A stretch of 64,000 nt of DNA. Source: Galeruca laticollis (lineage: Eukaryota > Arthropoda > Insecta > Coleoptera > Chrysomelidae). Positions 11,851 through 24,477 of this stretch are shown here, piece after piece; positions within the stretch are counted from its first letter, which is position 1, and every line of letters starts with the position of its first letter. The notes below the pieces were generated by a model that was not told the DNA's origin, did not search any database, and saw only the letters and a list, made by a program, of their open reading frames with translations. The position numbers and the translations under genes were made by a program. The stretch lies in the NCBI GenBank assembly GCA_963921935.1, contig OY998185.1, positions 63,689,717 to 63,753,716 on the forward strand. Reading direction: 5' to 3'.

Positions 11851-13818
11851 CGATGGGTGACTTTGTTATTGCCCTAACTCTATCAATTTTTGAATAACTA
11901 TCGATACTTGATTTTACCCTCTTCATTGGATACTCCAAGTTATACGCACTCTACTTCTGAATCGCATCAGTGAAGTGCACTCCTGATTTTTTATCAAAGA
12001 TTAGACTTTTGACGAAACTGTCTCAGAAAAGTGAATGAATATTTCCATTATTTTGGCCTGTACGATTTTTTATATGATAGCATGTTTTCTTTTAACTTAA
12101 ATGCTCTCCTAATATTAGAACCATTTATGTCATCGAAAAATGGACCACACCATTCGATTTGTCGTATCAAAGAACCCCTATTCTCATAATTTCAGTATTT
12201 TTTGAGAGGAAAAATATTTTTCGTCAAATATGTAGCTGGACTATATAGGAAAATATTGCATTTTTCGCAATTCTCCAAAAATATATTTTTGGCCTATCAT
12301 CCTCTCGAAACATGTCCGATTAGATAAAGCCACATCTATAATCGATGGGTGACTTTGTTAATGCCATAACTCTATCAATTTTTGAATAACTATCGATACT
12401 TGATTTTACCCTCTTCATTGGATACTCCAAGTTATACGCACTCTACTTCTGAATCGCATCAGTGAAGTGCACTCCTGATTTTTTATCAAAGATTAGACTT
12501 TTGACGAAACTTTCTCAGAAAAGTGAATGAATATTTCCATTATTTTGGCCTGTACGATTTTTTATATGATAGCATGTTTTCTTTTAACTTAAATGCTCTC
12601 CAAATATTTGAACCATTTATCTCATCGAAAAATGGACAACACCAGTCGATTTGTCGTATCAAAGAACCCCTATTCTCATAATTTCAGTATTTTTCGAGAG
12701 GAAAAATATTTTTCGTCAAATATGTAGCTGGACTATAGTAAGGAAAATATTGCATTTTTCGCAATTCTCCGAAAATATATTTTTGGCCTATCATCCTCTC
12801 GAAACATGTCCGATTAAATAAAGCCACATCTATAATCGATGGGTGACTTTGTTAATGCCATAACTCTATCAATTTTTGAATAACTATCGATACTTGATTT
12901 TACCCTCTTCATTGGATACTCCAAGATTGACGCACTCTACTTCTGAATCGCATCAGTGGAGTGCACTCCTGATTTTTTATCAAAGATCAGACTTTTGACG
13001 ATACTTTCTCAGAAAAGTGAATGAATATTTCCATTATTTTGGCCTGTACGATTTTTTATATGATAGCATGTTTTCTTTTAACTTAAATGCTCTCCTTATA
13101 TTTGAAACAATTATCTCATCCAAAAATGGACAACGTTAGTCGATTTGTCGTATCAAAGAACCCCTATTCTCATAATTTCAGTATTTTTTGACAGGAAAAA
13201 TATTTTTCGTCAAATATGTAGCTGGAAGGAAAATATCGCATTTTTCGCAATTCTCCAAAAATATATTTTTGGCCTATCATCCTCTCGAAACATGTCCGAT
13301 TAGATAAAGCCACATCTATAATCGATGGGTGACTTTGTTAATGCCAGAACTCTATCAATTTTTGAATAACTATCGATACTTGATTTTACCCTCTTCATTG
13401 GATACTCCAAGTTTGACGCACTCTACTTCTGAATCGCATCACTGTAGTGCACTCCTGATTTTTTATCAAAGATAAGACCTTTGACGATACTCTCTCAAAA
13501 AATTGAATGAATATTTCCATTATTTTGGTCTGTTCAATTTTTTATACGAAGGCATGTTTTCTTTTAACTTAAATGCTCTCCTAATATTTGAGACAATTAT
13601 CTTATCCAAAAATGGACAACACCAGTCGATTTGTCGTATCATAGAACCCCTATTCTCATAATTTCAGTATTTTTTGAGAGGAAAAATATTTTTCGTCAAA
13701 TATGTAGCTGGACTATATAGTAAGGAAAATATTGCATTTTTCGCAATTCTCCAAAAATATATTTTTGGCCTATCATCCTCTCGAAACGTTTCCAATTAAA
13801 TGAAAATTCATCCAAAAT
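11851..13818 (+). repeat. Run of four class A monomers
   Basis: Starts are 11851, 12343, 12837 and 13323. Lengths of 492 and 486 bp reflect small deletions at the indel site (ggactatataggaaaat near 12239; ctggaaggaaaatatcgc near 13222). The rare words acgttagtcg (13135) and tttgacagg (13187) recur inverted near 37945 and 37880. Confidence 0.92.
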
Positions 13819-14809
13819 CGATGGATGACTTTGTTAATGCCCTAACTCTATCAATTTTTTGAATAACTATCGATACTTGATTTTACCCTCTTCATTGGAT
13901 ACTCCAAGTTATACGCACTCTACTTCTGAATCGCATCATTGTGGTGCACACCTGATTTTTTATTAAAGATTAGACCTTTGACGATACTTTCTCAAAAAAT
14001 TGAATGAATATTTCCATTATTTTGGCTTGTACGATTTTTTATATGAATGCATGTTTTCTTTCAACTTAAATGCTCTCCTTATATTTGAAACTATTATCTT
14101 ATCCAAAAATGGACAACACCAGTCGATTTGTCGTATCATAGAACTCCATTCCTCATAATTTCAGTATTTTCTGAGAGAAAAAATATTTTTCGACAAATAT
14201 GTAAAATATGGAAATATGGAAAAAATTGCATTATTCGCAATTATCCAAAAATGCATTTTTGGCCTATCTTCCGCTCGAAACATGCTCGATTAGATGAAAT
14301 TTCGTCTTAAATCGATGGGTGACTTTGTTAATGTCCTAACTCTATTAATTTCTCAGTAATTATGGATATTTTATATCACCCCTCTTCATTCCATACTCTA
14401 AGTTTGAAGCAATCTACTTCTAAATCGCATCGTTTAAGTGCTCTCCTGATTCCTCCCATCATAGATTGAACCTTTGTCAGTACTTTACTAAAAAATTACA
14501 CGAATGAACTTATTATTTTCGTCGGTGTGCTTTTTTATATGAAGGCATCTATTCTTTCAATTTAAATCCTCCCATAAAATTTGAATCATTCATCTCATGG
14601 ACAAATGGACATCATCAGGCGATTTGTCGTACCAAAGAACCCCATTCCTCATAATTTCAGTATTTTCTGAGAGAAAAAATATTTTTCGACAGATATGTAC
14701 CTGAACTATAGTATGGAAATTATTGCATTATTCGCAATTATCCAAAAATGCATTTTTGGCCTATCTTCCGCTCGAAACATGCTCGATTAGATGAAATTCA
14801 GTCTTAAAT
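13819..14809 (+). repeat. A-to-B hybrid monomer followed by a class B monomer
   Basis: The hybrid is 13819-14312 and the class B monomer 14313-14809. The hybrid has an unusual repeated word (tatggaaatatgg) at the indel site, about 14206-14220, also found on the other strand near 25083, 36868 and 46938. Confidence 0.9.
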
Positions 14810-15376
14810 CGATGGATGACTTTGTTAATGTCCTAACTCTATTAATTTCTCAGTAATTATGGATATTTTATATCACGCCTCTTCATTCCATACTCTAAGT
14901 TTGAAGCACTCTACTTCTAAATCGCATCGTTTAAGTGCTCTCCTGATTCTTTCCATCATAGATTGAACCTTTGTCAGTACTTTACTAAAAAATTACACGA
15001 ATGAACTTATTATTTTCGTCGGTGTGCTTTTTTATATGAAGGCATCTTTTCTTTCAATTTAAATCCTCCCATAAAATTTGAATCATTCATCTCATCGACA
15101 AATGGACATCACCAGTCAATTTGTCGTACCAGAGAACCCCATTCCATTTGAAACAATTATCTCATCCAAAAATGGACAACATCAGTCGATTTGTCGTATC
15201 AAAGAACCCCTATTCTCATAATTTCAGTATTTTGTGAGAGGAAAAATATTTTTCGTCAAATATGTAGCTGGACTATAGTAAGGAAAATATTGCATTTTTC
15301 GCAATTCTCCAAAAATATATTTTTGGCCTATCATCCTCTCGAAACATGTCCGATTAGATAGAGCCACATCTATAAT
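14810..15376 (+). repeat. Chimeric B/A monomer (567 bp)
   Basis: Class B sequence runs to about 15145 (agagaaccccattcc) and is then joined to class A sequence at atttgaaacaattatc, an earlier phase. The middle of the monomer is therefore partly repeated and the unit is 73 bp too long. It lies close to the inversion junction. Confidence 0.88.
15146..15261 (+). repeat. Left arm of the fold-back at the inversion
   Basis: These 116 bases are the reverse complement of 15591-15706 with a single mismatch (g at 15234). The 329 bases between the arms (15262-15590) do not pair locally. Confidence 0.9.
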
Positions 15377-15594
15377 CGATGGGTGACTTTGTTAATGCCA
15401 TAACTCTATCAATTTTTGAATAACTATCGATACTTGATTTTACCCTCTTCATTGGATACTCCAAGATTGACGCACTCTACTTCTGAATCGCATTAGTGAA
15501 GTGCACTTCTGATTTTTTATCAAAGATCAGACTTTTGACGATACTTTCTCAGAAAAGTGAATGAATATTTCCATTATTTTGGCCTGTACGATTT
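15377..15594 (+). repeat. Truncated class A monomer at the inversion
   Basis: A class A monomer is followed normally up to cctgtacgattt and then stops. The remaining 270 or so bases of the monomer are absent and the sequence continues in the opposite orientation. Confidence 0.92.
15591..15594. other. Inversion junction with 4-bp microhomology
   Basis: The junction reads gtacgATTTgacgaaa. On the left, ATTT continues the plus-oriented word gtacgattttttat. On the right it belongs to the minus-oriented word catatttgacgaaa. The two parents share ATTT, so the exact breakpoint cannot be placed more finely. It is the only orientation switch in the window. Confidence 0.9.
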
Positions 15595-15969
15595 GACGAA
15601 AAATATTTTTCCTCTCAAAAAATACTGAAATTATGAGAATAGGGGTTCTTTGATACGACAAATCGACTGATGTTGTCCATTTTTGGATGAGATAATTGTT
15701 TCAAATATAAGGAGAGCATTTAAGTTAAAAGAAAACATGCTATCATATAAAAAATCGTACAGGCCAAAATAATGGAAATATTCATTCACTTTTCTGAGAA
15801 AGTATCGTCAAAAGTCTGATCTTTGATAAAAAATCAGGAGTGCACTTCACTGATGCGATTCAGAAGTAAAGTGCGTCAATCTTGGAGTATCCAATGAAGA
15901 GGGTAAAATCAAGTATCGATAGTTATTCAAAAATTGATAGAGTTATGGCATTAACAAAGTCACCCATCG
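15595..15969 (-). repeat. Truncated class A monomer on the right of the inversion
   Basis: Read on the minus strand, this monomer starts at 15969 and is cut off at 15595 after the first three quarters. It contains the right fold-back arm (15591-15706) and an intact TATCGATA near 15915. Confidence 0.9.
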
Positions 15970-17038
15970 ATTATAGATGTGGCTTTATCTAATCGGACAT
16001 GTTTCCAGAGGATGATAGGCCAAAAATATATTTTTGGAGAATTGTGAAAAATGCAATATTTTCCAGCTACATATTTGACGAAAAATATTTTTCCTCTCAA
16101 AAAATACTGAAAGTTGAGAATAGGGGTTCTATGATACGAAAAATCGACTGGTGTTGTCCATTTTTGGATGAGATAATTGTTTCAAATATTAGGAGAGCAT
16201 TTAAGTTAAAAGAAAACATGCCTTCGTATAAAAAATTGAACAGAGCAAAATAATGGATAATAATAAGTTCATTCGTATAATTTTTTAGTAAAGTACTGAC
16301 CAAGGTTCAATCTATGATGGAAAGAATCAGGAGAGCACTAAAGCGATGCGATTTAGAAAGAGAGTGCGTCAAACTCATGTATGGATTGAAAAATAAATTC
16401 ATTTTCGAAAATATCATTGAATTATTTTTTAAATTATGGCGGGAGCGCGATTTTTACTGATTAAATACGTTTTTGAGGTAGTAGACGTTAATCTACAGCT
16501 GTGTGAATACCAGAATATCATCGAGCAAACTCCTATCAATCTTTTGACACCAATATCAAGCTAAGCAAACTGCTGAGAATTGAAAAAAAAATTAGTTTTC
16601 AAAAATATCATTGAAATATGTTTAAATTTAAGGCGGGAGCGCGATTTTTACTGATTAAATACGTTTTTGAGGTAGTAAACGTTAATCTACCGCTGTCTAA
16701 AAAGCACAATATCATCAAGCAAACTCCTATCAATCTATTGTCACCAATATCAAGCTGAACAAACAGCAGAGAATTGAAAAATAAATTAGTTTTCAAAAAT
16801 ATCATTGAAATATATTTAAAATTATGTGGCTCTTTGGTACGACAAAACGACTGGTGTTGTCCATTTGACGATGAGATGAATGTTTCAAATTTCAGTAGAG
16901 GATGTGTGTGCACTACAACGATGCTATTAAGAAGTAAAGTGCTTCAAACTTAGAGTATGGAATGAACTGGGGTGATATCAAATATCCATAATTACTGAGA
17001 AGTTAATAGAGTTAGGACATTAACAAAGTCACCCATCG
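15970..17038 (-). repeat. Class C long unit, two 194-bp subrepeats (1069 bp)
   Basis: Subrepeat anchors are at 16807, 16613 and 16419. The unit tail (15970-16250) is class A-like, with the contracted indel form (ttttccagctac) and a variant gtttccagagg. The switch to the class C middle is at about 16250 (gaacagagcaaaataatgg). Confidence 0.9.
16438..16449 (-). promoter_or_regulatory. GC-rich motif of the 194-bp subrepeat (example)
   Basis: On the plus strand of the window it reads ggcgggagcgcg, flanked by A/T-only sequence. It is the most GC-rich stretch in the array and recurs once per subrepeat copy. GGCGGGA resembles an E2F-type binding core; that is a resemblance only. Variants include aaggcggg (48312, 49398) and gagcgag (29529). 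Confidence 0.4.
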
Positions 17039-18021
17039 ATTAAGGACGAAATTTCATCTAATCTAGCATGTTTCGAGCGGAAGATAGGCCAAAAATGTAT
17101 TTTTGGAGAATTGCGAATAATGCAATATTTTCCATACTATAGTTCAGGTACATATTTGTCGACAAATATTTTTTCTCTCAGAAAATACTGAAATTATGAG
17201 GAATGGGGTTCTTTGGTACGACAAATCGCCTGATGATGTCCATTTGTCGATGAGATGAATGATTCAAATTTTATGGGAGGATATAAATTGAAAGAAAAGA
17301 TGCCTTCATATAAAAAAGCACACCGACGAAAATAATAAGTTCATTCGTGTAATTTTTTAGTAAAGTACTGACAAAGGTTCAATCTATGATGGGAAGAATC
17401 AGGAGAGCACTTAAACGATGCGATTTTGAAGTAGAGTGCTTCAAACTTAGAGTATGGAATGAAGAGGGGTGATATAAAATATCCATAATTACTGAGAAAT
17501 TAATAGAGTTAGGACATTAACAAAGTCACCCATCGATTTAAGACTGAATTTCATCTAATCGAGCATGTTTTGAGCGGAAGATAGGCCAAAAATGCATTTT
17601 TGGATAATTGCGAATAATGCAATATTTTCCATTCAGGTACATATTTGTCGAAAAATATTTTTTCTCTCAGAAAATACTGAAATTATGAGGAATGGGGTTC
17701 TATGATACGACAAATCGACTGGTGTTGTCCATTTTTGGATAAGATAATTGTTTCAAATATAAGGAGAGCATTTAAGTTAAAAGAAAACATGCATTCATAT
17801 AAAAAATCGTACAGGCCAAAATAATGGAAATATTCATTCACTTCTCTGAGAAAGTATCGTCAAAAGTCTGATCTTTGATAAAAAATCAGGAGTGCACTTC
17901 ACTGATGCGATTCAGAAGTAGAGTGCGTCAATCTTGGAGTATCCAATGAAGAGGGTAAAATCAAGTATCGATAGTTATTCAAAAAGTGATAGAGTTAGGG
18001 CATTAACAAAGTCATCCACCG
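17039..18021 (-). repeat. Class B monomer and A-to-B hybrid
   Basis: The class B monomer is 17039-17535. The hybrid is 17536-18021 (486 bp; ttttccattcaggtac lacks the ACTATAG word). Words such as cacttctctgag and aaaaagtgatagag recur at 50.8-50.96 kb and mark the long-range duplication. Confidence 0.92.
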
Positions 18022-18513
18022 ATTTTAGATGAATTTTCATCTAATTGGACATGTTTCGAGAGGATGATAGGCCAAAAATATATTTTTGGAGAATTGCGAA
18101 AAATGCAATATTTTCCTTACTAGTCCAGCTACATATTTGACGAAAAATATTTTTCCTCTCAAAAAATACTGAAATTATGAGAATAGGGGTTCTTTGATAC
18201 GACAAATCGACTGACGTTGTCCATTTTTGGATGAGATAATTGTTTCAAATATAAGGAGAGCATTTAAGTTAAAAGAAAACATGCTATCATATAAAAAATC
18301 GTACAGGCCAAAATAATGGAAATATACATTCACTTTTCTGAAAAAGTATCGTCAAAAGTCTGATCTTTGATAAAAAATCAGGAGTGCACTTCACTGATGC
18401 GATTCAGAAGTATAGTGCGTATAACTTGGAGTATCCAATGAAGAGGGTAAAATCAAGTATCGATAGTTATTCAAAAATTGATAGAGTTAGGGCAATAACA
18501 AAGTCACCCATCG
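18022..18513 (-). repeat. Class A monomer (492 bp)
   Basis: A single class A monomer lies here, where the duplicated copy near 51-52.4 kb has three. The indel site has lost two bases (ccttactagtcc). Confidence 0.9.
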
Positions 18514-19401
18514 ATTTTAGATGGAGCTTCATCTAATCGGACATGTTTCGAGAGGATGATAGGCCAAAAATATATTTTTGGAGAATTGCGAAGAATGCAA
18601 TATTTTCCTTACTATAGTCCAGCTACATATTTGAAGAAAAATATTTTTCCTCTCAAAAAATACTGAAATCTTGAGAATAGGGGTTCTTTGATACGACAAA
18701 TCGACTGGTGTTGTCAATTTTTCGATGAGATGAATGGTTCAAATATTAGGAGAGCATTTAAGTTGGAAGAAAACATGCCTTCATATAAAAAATCGAACAG
18801 ACCAAAATAATGGATAATAATAAGTTCATTCGTATAATTTTTTAGTAAAGTACTGACCAAGGTTCAATCTATGATGAAAAGAATCAGGAGAGCACTAAAG
18901 CTATGCGATTTAGAAAGAGAGTGCGTCAAACTCATGTATGGATTGAAAAATAAATTCATTTTCGAAAATATCATTGAATTATTTTTTAAATTATGGCGGG
19001 AGCGCGATTTTTACTGAATAAATACGTTTTTGAAGTAGTAGACGTTAATCTACAGCTCTCTGAATACTAGAATATTATCAAGCAAACTTCTATAAATCTT
19101 TTGACACCAATATCAAACTGAGCAAACAGCTGAGAATTGAAAAAAAAATTATTTTTCAAAAATATCATTGAAATATATTTAAAATTATGTGGCTCTTTGG
19201 TACGACAAATCGACTGGTGTTGTCCATTTGACGATGAGATGAATGTTTCAAATTTTAGTAGAGGATGTGTGTGCACTACAACGATGCTATTAAGAAGTAG
19301 AGTGCTTCAAACTTAGAGTATGGAATGAAGAGGGGTGATATCAAATATCCATAATTACTGAAAAATGAATAGAGTTAGGACATTAACAAAGTCACCCATC
19401 G
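18514..19401 (-). repeat. Class C long unit, one 194-bp subrepeat (888 bp)
   Basis: Anchors at 19170 and 18976 bound a single subrepeat copy. The unit is exactly 194 bp shorter than the 1082-bp form, so the difference is one subrepeat. Confidence 0.92.
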
Positions 19402-19912
19402 ATTTGAGACGAAATTTCATCTAATCGAGCATGTTTCGAGCGGAAGATAGGCCAAAAATGTATTTTTGGATAATTGCGAAAAATGCGATATTTTCCTTAC
19501 TATATATAGTCAAGCTACATATTTGACGAAAAATATTTTTCCTCTCAAAAAATACTGAAATCATGAGAATAGGGGTTCTTTGATACGACAAATCGACTGG
19601 TGTTGTCAATTTTTCGATGAGATGAATGGTTCAAATATTAGGAGAGCATTTAAGTTAGAAGAAAACATGCCTTCATATAAAAAATCGAACAGACCAAAAT
19701 AATGGATAATAATAAGTTCATTCGTATAATTTTTTAGTAAAGAACTGACCAAGGTTCAATCTATGATGGAAAGAATCAGGAGAGCACTGAAGCGATGCGA
19801 TTTAGAAGTAGAGTGCGTCAAACTTAGAGTATGGAATGGAGAGGGGTGATATCAAATATCCATAACTACTGAGAAATTAATAGAGTTACGACATTAACAA
19901 AGTCGCCCATCG
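19402..19912 (-). repeat. B/C hybrid monomer (511 bp)
   Basis: Read on the minus strand, it starts like class B but has gtttgacgcactctac and a middle and tail like the end of a class C unit (ctatatatagtaagg, gaaaaattgacaac). The 511-bp length recurs at five positions, always directly before (in monomer order) a short class C unit. Confidence 0.88.
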
Positions 19913-21126
19913 ATTTAAGACAAAATTTCATCTAATCGAGCATGTTTCGAGCGGAAGATATGCCAAAAATGTATTTTTGGAGAATTGCGAATAATGCAAT
20001 ATTTTCCATACTATAGTTCAGGTACATATCTGTCGAAAAATATTTTTTCTCTCAGAAGATACTGAAATTATGAGGAATGGGGTTCTCTGGTACGACAAAT
20101 CCACTGGTGATGTCCGTTTGTCGATGAGATGTCTGATTCAAATTTTATGGGAGGATTTAAATTGAAAGAAAAGGTGCCTTCATATAAAAAATCACACCGC
20201 CACATTAATAAGTTCATTCGTGTAATTTTTTAGTAAAGTACTGACAAAGGTTCAATCTATGATGGAAAGAATCAGGAGAGCACTAAAGGGATACGATTTA
20301 GAAAGAGAGTGCGTCATACTTATGTATTGATTGAAAAATAAATTTTTTTACTGATTAAATACGTTTTTGAGGTAGTAGACGTTAATCTACAGCTGTCTGA
20401 ATACCAGAATATCATCGAGCAAACTCCTATCAATCTTTTGACACCAATATCAAGCTAAGCAAACTGCTGAGAATTGAAAAAAAAATTAGTTTTCAAAAAT
20501 ATCATTGAAATATTTTTAAAATTATGGCGGGAGCGCGATTTTTACTGATTAAATACGTTTTTAAGGTAGTAGACGTTAATCTACAGCTCTCTGAATACTA
20601 GAATATTATCAAGCAAATTCCTATAAATCTTTTGACACCAATATCAAACTGAGCAAACAGCTGAGAATTGAAAAAAAAATTAGTTTTCAAAAATATCATT
20701 GAAATATTTTTAAATTTAAGGCGGGAGCGCGATTTTTACTGATTAAATACGTTTTTGAGGTAGTAGACGTTAATCTACCGCTGTCTAAAAAGCACAATAT
20801 CATCAAGCAAACTCCTATCAATCTATTGTCACCAATATCAAGCTGAACAAACAGCAGAGAATTGAAAAATAAATTAGTTTTCAAAAATATCATTGAAATA
20901 TATTTAAAATTATGTGGCTCTTTGGTACGACAAAACGACTGGTGTTGTCCATTTGACGATGAGATGAATGTTTCAAATTTTAGTAGAGGATGTGTGTGCA
21001 CTACAACGATGCTATTAAGAAGTAGAGTGCTTCAAACTTAGTGTATGGAATGAACTGGGGTGATATCAAATATCCATAATTACTGAGAAGTTAATAGAGA
21101 TAGGACATTAACAAAGTCACCCATCG
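19913..21126 (-). repeat. Class C long unit with two full and one partial subrepeat (1214 bp)
   Basis: Anchors are at 20895, 20701 and 20507, giving two full copies. A third copy (about 20343-20507) is cut by a deletion that joins aaaaataaatt directly to tttttactgatt. The same deletion is present near 54280, so it predates the long-range duplication. Confidence 0.9.
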
Positions 21127-23601
21127 ATTAAGGACGAAATTTCATCTAATCTAGCATGTTTCGAGCGGAAGATAGGCCAAAAATGTATTTTTGGAGAATT
21201 GTGAATAATGCAATATTTTCCATACTATAGTTCAGGTACATATTTGTCGACAAATATTTTTTCTCTCAGAAAATACTGAAATTATGAGGAATGGGGTTCT
21301 TTGGTACGACAAATCGCCTGATGATGTCCATTTGTCGATGAGATGAATGATTCAAATTTTATGGGAGTATTTAAATTGAAAGAAAAGATGCCTTCATATA
21401 AAAAAGCACACCGACGAAAATAATAAGTTCATTCGTGTAATTTTTTAGTAAAGTACTGACAAAGGTTCAATCTATGATGGGAAGAATCAGGAGAGCACTT
21501 AAACGATGCGATTTAGAAGTAGAGTGCTTCAAACTTAGAGTATGGAATGAAGAGGGGTGATATAAAATATCCATAATTACTGAGAAATTAATAGAGTTAG
21601 GACATTAACAAAGTCACCCATCGATTTAAGACTGAATTTCATCTAATCGAGCATGTTTCGAGCGGAAGATAGGCCAAAAATGCATTTTTGGATAATTGCG
21701 AATAATGCAATATTTTCCATACTATAGTTCAGGTACATATTTGTCGAAAAATATTTTTTCTCTCAGAAAATACTGAAATTATGAGGAATGGGGTTCTATG
21801 ATACGACAAATCGACTGGTGTTGTCCATTTTTGGATAAGATAATTGTTTCAAATATAAGGAGAGCATTTAAGTTAAAAGAAAACATGCATTCATATAAAA
21901 AATCGTACAGGCCAAAATAATGGAAATATTCATTCACTTTTCTGAGAAAGTATCGTCAAAAGTCTGATCTTTGATAAAAAATCAGGAGTGCACTTCACTG
22001 ATGCGATTCAGAAGTAGAGTGCGTCAATCTTGGAGTATCCAATGAAGAGGGTAAAATCAAGTATCGATAGTTATTCAAAAATTGATAGAGTTAGGGCATT
22101 AACAAAGTCATCCACCGATTTTAGATGAATTTTCATCTAATTGGACATGTTTCGAGAGGATGATAGGCCAAAAATATATTTTTGGAGAATTGCGAAAAAT
22201 GCAATATTTTCCTTACTATAGTCCAGCTACATATTTGACGAAAAATATTTTTCCTCTCAAAAAATACTGAAATTATGAGAATAGGGGTTCTTTGATACGA
22301 CAAATCGACTGATGTTGTCCATTTTTGGATGAGATAATTGTTTCAAATATAAGGAGAGCATTTAAGTTAAAAGAAAACATGCTATCATATAAAAAATCGT
22401 ACAGGCCAAAATAATGGAAATATTCATTCACTTTTCTGAGAAAGTATCGTCAAAAGTCTGATCTTTGATAAAAAATCAGGAGTGCACTTCACTGATGCGA
22501 TTCAGAAGTAGAGTGCGTCAATCTTGGAGTATCCAATGAAGAGGGTAAAATCAAGTATCGATAGTTATTCAAAAATTGATACAGTTATGGCATTAACAAA
22601 GTCACCCTTCGATTATAGATGTGGCTTTATCTAATCGGACATGTTTCGAGAGGATGATAGGCCAAAAATATATTTTTGGAGAATTGCGAAAAATGCAATA
22701 TTTTCCTTACTATAGTCCAGCTACATATTTGACGAAAAATATTCTTCCTCTCAAAAAATACTGAAATTATGAGAATAGGGGTTCCTTGATACGACAAATC
22801 GGCTGACGTTGTCCATTTTTGGATGAGATAATTGTTTCAAATATAAGGAGAGCATTTAAGTTAAAAGAAAACATGCTATCATATAAAAAATCGTACAGGC
22901 CAAAATAATGGAAATATTCATTCACTTTTCTGAGAAAGTATCGTCAAAAGTCTGATCTTTGATAAAAAATCAGGAGTGCACTTCACTGATGCGATTCAGA
23001 AGTAGAGTGCGTCAATCTTGGAGTATCCAATGAAGAGGGTAAAATCAAGTATCGATAGTTATTCAAAAATTGATAGAGTTATGGCATTAACAAAGTCACC
23101 CATCGATTATAGATGTGGCTTTATCTAATCGGACATGTTTCGAGAGGATGATAGGCCAAAAATATATTTTTGGAGAATTGCGAAAAATGCAATATTTTCC
23201 TTACTATAGTCCAGCTACATATTTGACGAAAAATATTTTTCCTCTCGAAAAATATTGAAATTATGAGAATAGGGGGGTTCTTTGATACGACAAATCGACT
23301 GGTGTTGTCCATTTTTCGATGAGATAAATGGTTCAAATATTTGGAGAGCATTTAAGTTAAAAGAAAACATGCTATCATATAAAAAATCGTACAGGCCAAA
23401 ATAATGGAAATATTCATTCACTTTTCTGAGAAAGTTTCGTCAAAAGTCTAATCTTTGATAAAAAATCAGGAGTGCACTTCACTGATGCGATTCAGAAGTA
23501 GAGTGCGTATAACTTGGAGTATCCAATGAAGAGGGTAAAATCAAGTATCGATAGTTATTCAAAAATTGATAGAGTTAGGGCAATAACAAAGTCACCCATC
23601 G
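21127..23601 (-). repeat. Class B, hybrid and three class A monomers
   Basis: Units are 21127-21623 (B), 21624-22117 (A-to-B hybrid), and class A at 22118-22611, 22612-23105 and 23106-23601. A rare cacccttcgatt boundary at about 22605 is shared with 56836. The last monomer has an extra gg in aggggggttc near 23273. Confidence 0.93.
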
Positions 23602-24477
23602 ATTTTAGATGGAGCTTCATCTAATCGGACATGTTTCAAGAGGATGATAGGCCAAAAATATATTTTTGGAGAATTGCGAAGAATGCAATATAGTCCAGCT
23701 ACATATTTGAAGAAAAATATTTTTCCTATCAAAAAATACTGAAATTATGAGAATAGGGGTTCTTTGATACGACAAATCGACTGGTGTTGTCAATTTTTCG
23801 ATGAGATGAATGGTTCAAATATTAGGAGAGCATTTAAGTTGGAAGAAAACATGCCTTCATATAAAAAATCGAACAGACCAAAATAATGGATAATAATAAG
23901 TTCATTCGTATAATTTTTTAGTAAAGTACTGACCAAGGTTCAATCTATGATGGAAAGAATCAGGAGAGCACTAAAGCGATGCGATTTAGAAAGAGAGTGC
24001 GTCAAACTCATGTATGGATTGAAAAATAAATTCATTTTCGAAAAGATCATTGAATTATTTTTTAAATTATGGCGGGAGCGCGATTTTTACTGATTAAATA
24101 CGTTTTTGAAGTAGTAGACGTTAATCTACAGCTCTCTGAATACTAGAATATTATCAAGCAAACTTCTATAAATCTTTTGACACCAATATCAAACTGAGCA
24201 AACAGCTGAGAATTGAAAAAAAAATTAGTTTTCAAAAATATCATTGAAATATATTTAAAATTATGTGGCTCTTTGGTACGACAAATCGACTGGTGTTGTC
24301 CATTTGACGATGAGATGAATGTTTCATATTTTAGTAGAGGATGTGTGTGCACTACAACGATGCTATTAAGAAGTGGAGTTCTTCAAACTTAGAGTATGGA
24401 ATGAAGAGGGGTGATATCAAATATCCATAATTACTGAAAAATGAATAGAGTTAGGACATTAACAAAGTCACCCATCG
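23602..24477 (-). repeat. Class C long unit, one subrepeat (876 bp)
   Basis: Anchors at 24246 and 24052 bound one 194-bp copy. It is 12 bp shorter than the 888-bp form because of a deletion at the indel site (aatgcaatatagtccag near 23690). Confidence 0.91.

Larger units (their letters stand above)
1..15594 (+). repeat. Left arm of the array, monomers in plus orientation
   Basis: Units begin (c of cgatg or cggtg) at 2, 496, 990, 1483, 1964, 2461, 3547, 4633, 5115, 5613, 6108, 7300, 8382, 8876, 9370, 9864, 10358, 10854, 11851, 12343, 12837, 13323, 13819, 14313, 14810 and 15377. The long steps are class C units. The order of unit types from 5613 repeats from 10854, giving a higher-order period of about 5.24 kb. 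The arm enters the window already inside the array. Confidence 0.95.

Noticed and set aside
15725..15755. TATA-box-like words (atataaaaaatcg) in each monomer
   Set aside because: Such words are expected by chance at this base composition, and no initiator, transcript or downstream gene supports a promoter.
15591..16303. Possible transposon with inverted termini around the orientation switch
   Set aside because: The arms are ordinary satellite sequence, there is no coding capacity or target-site duplication, and orientation does not return to plus afterwards.
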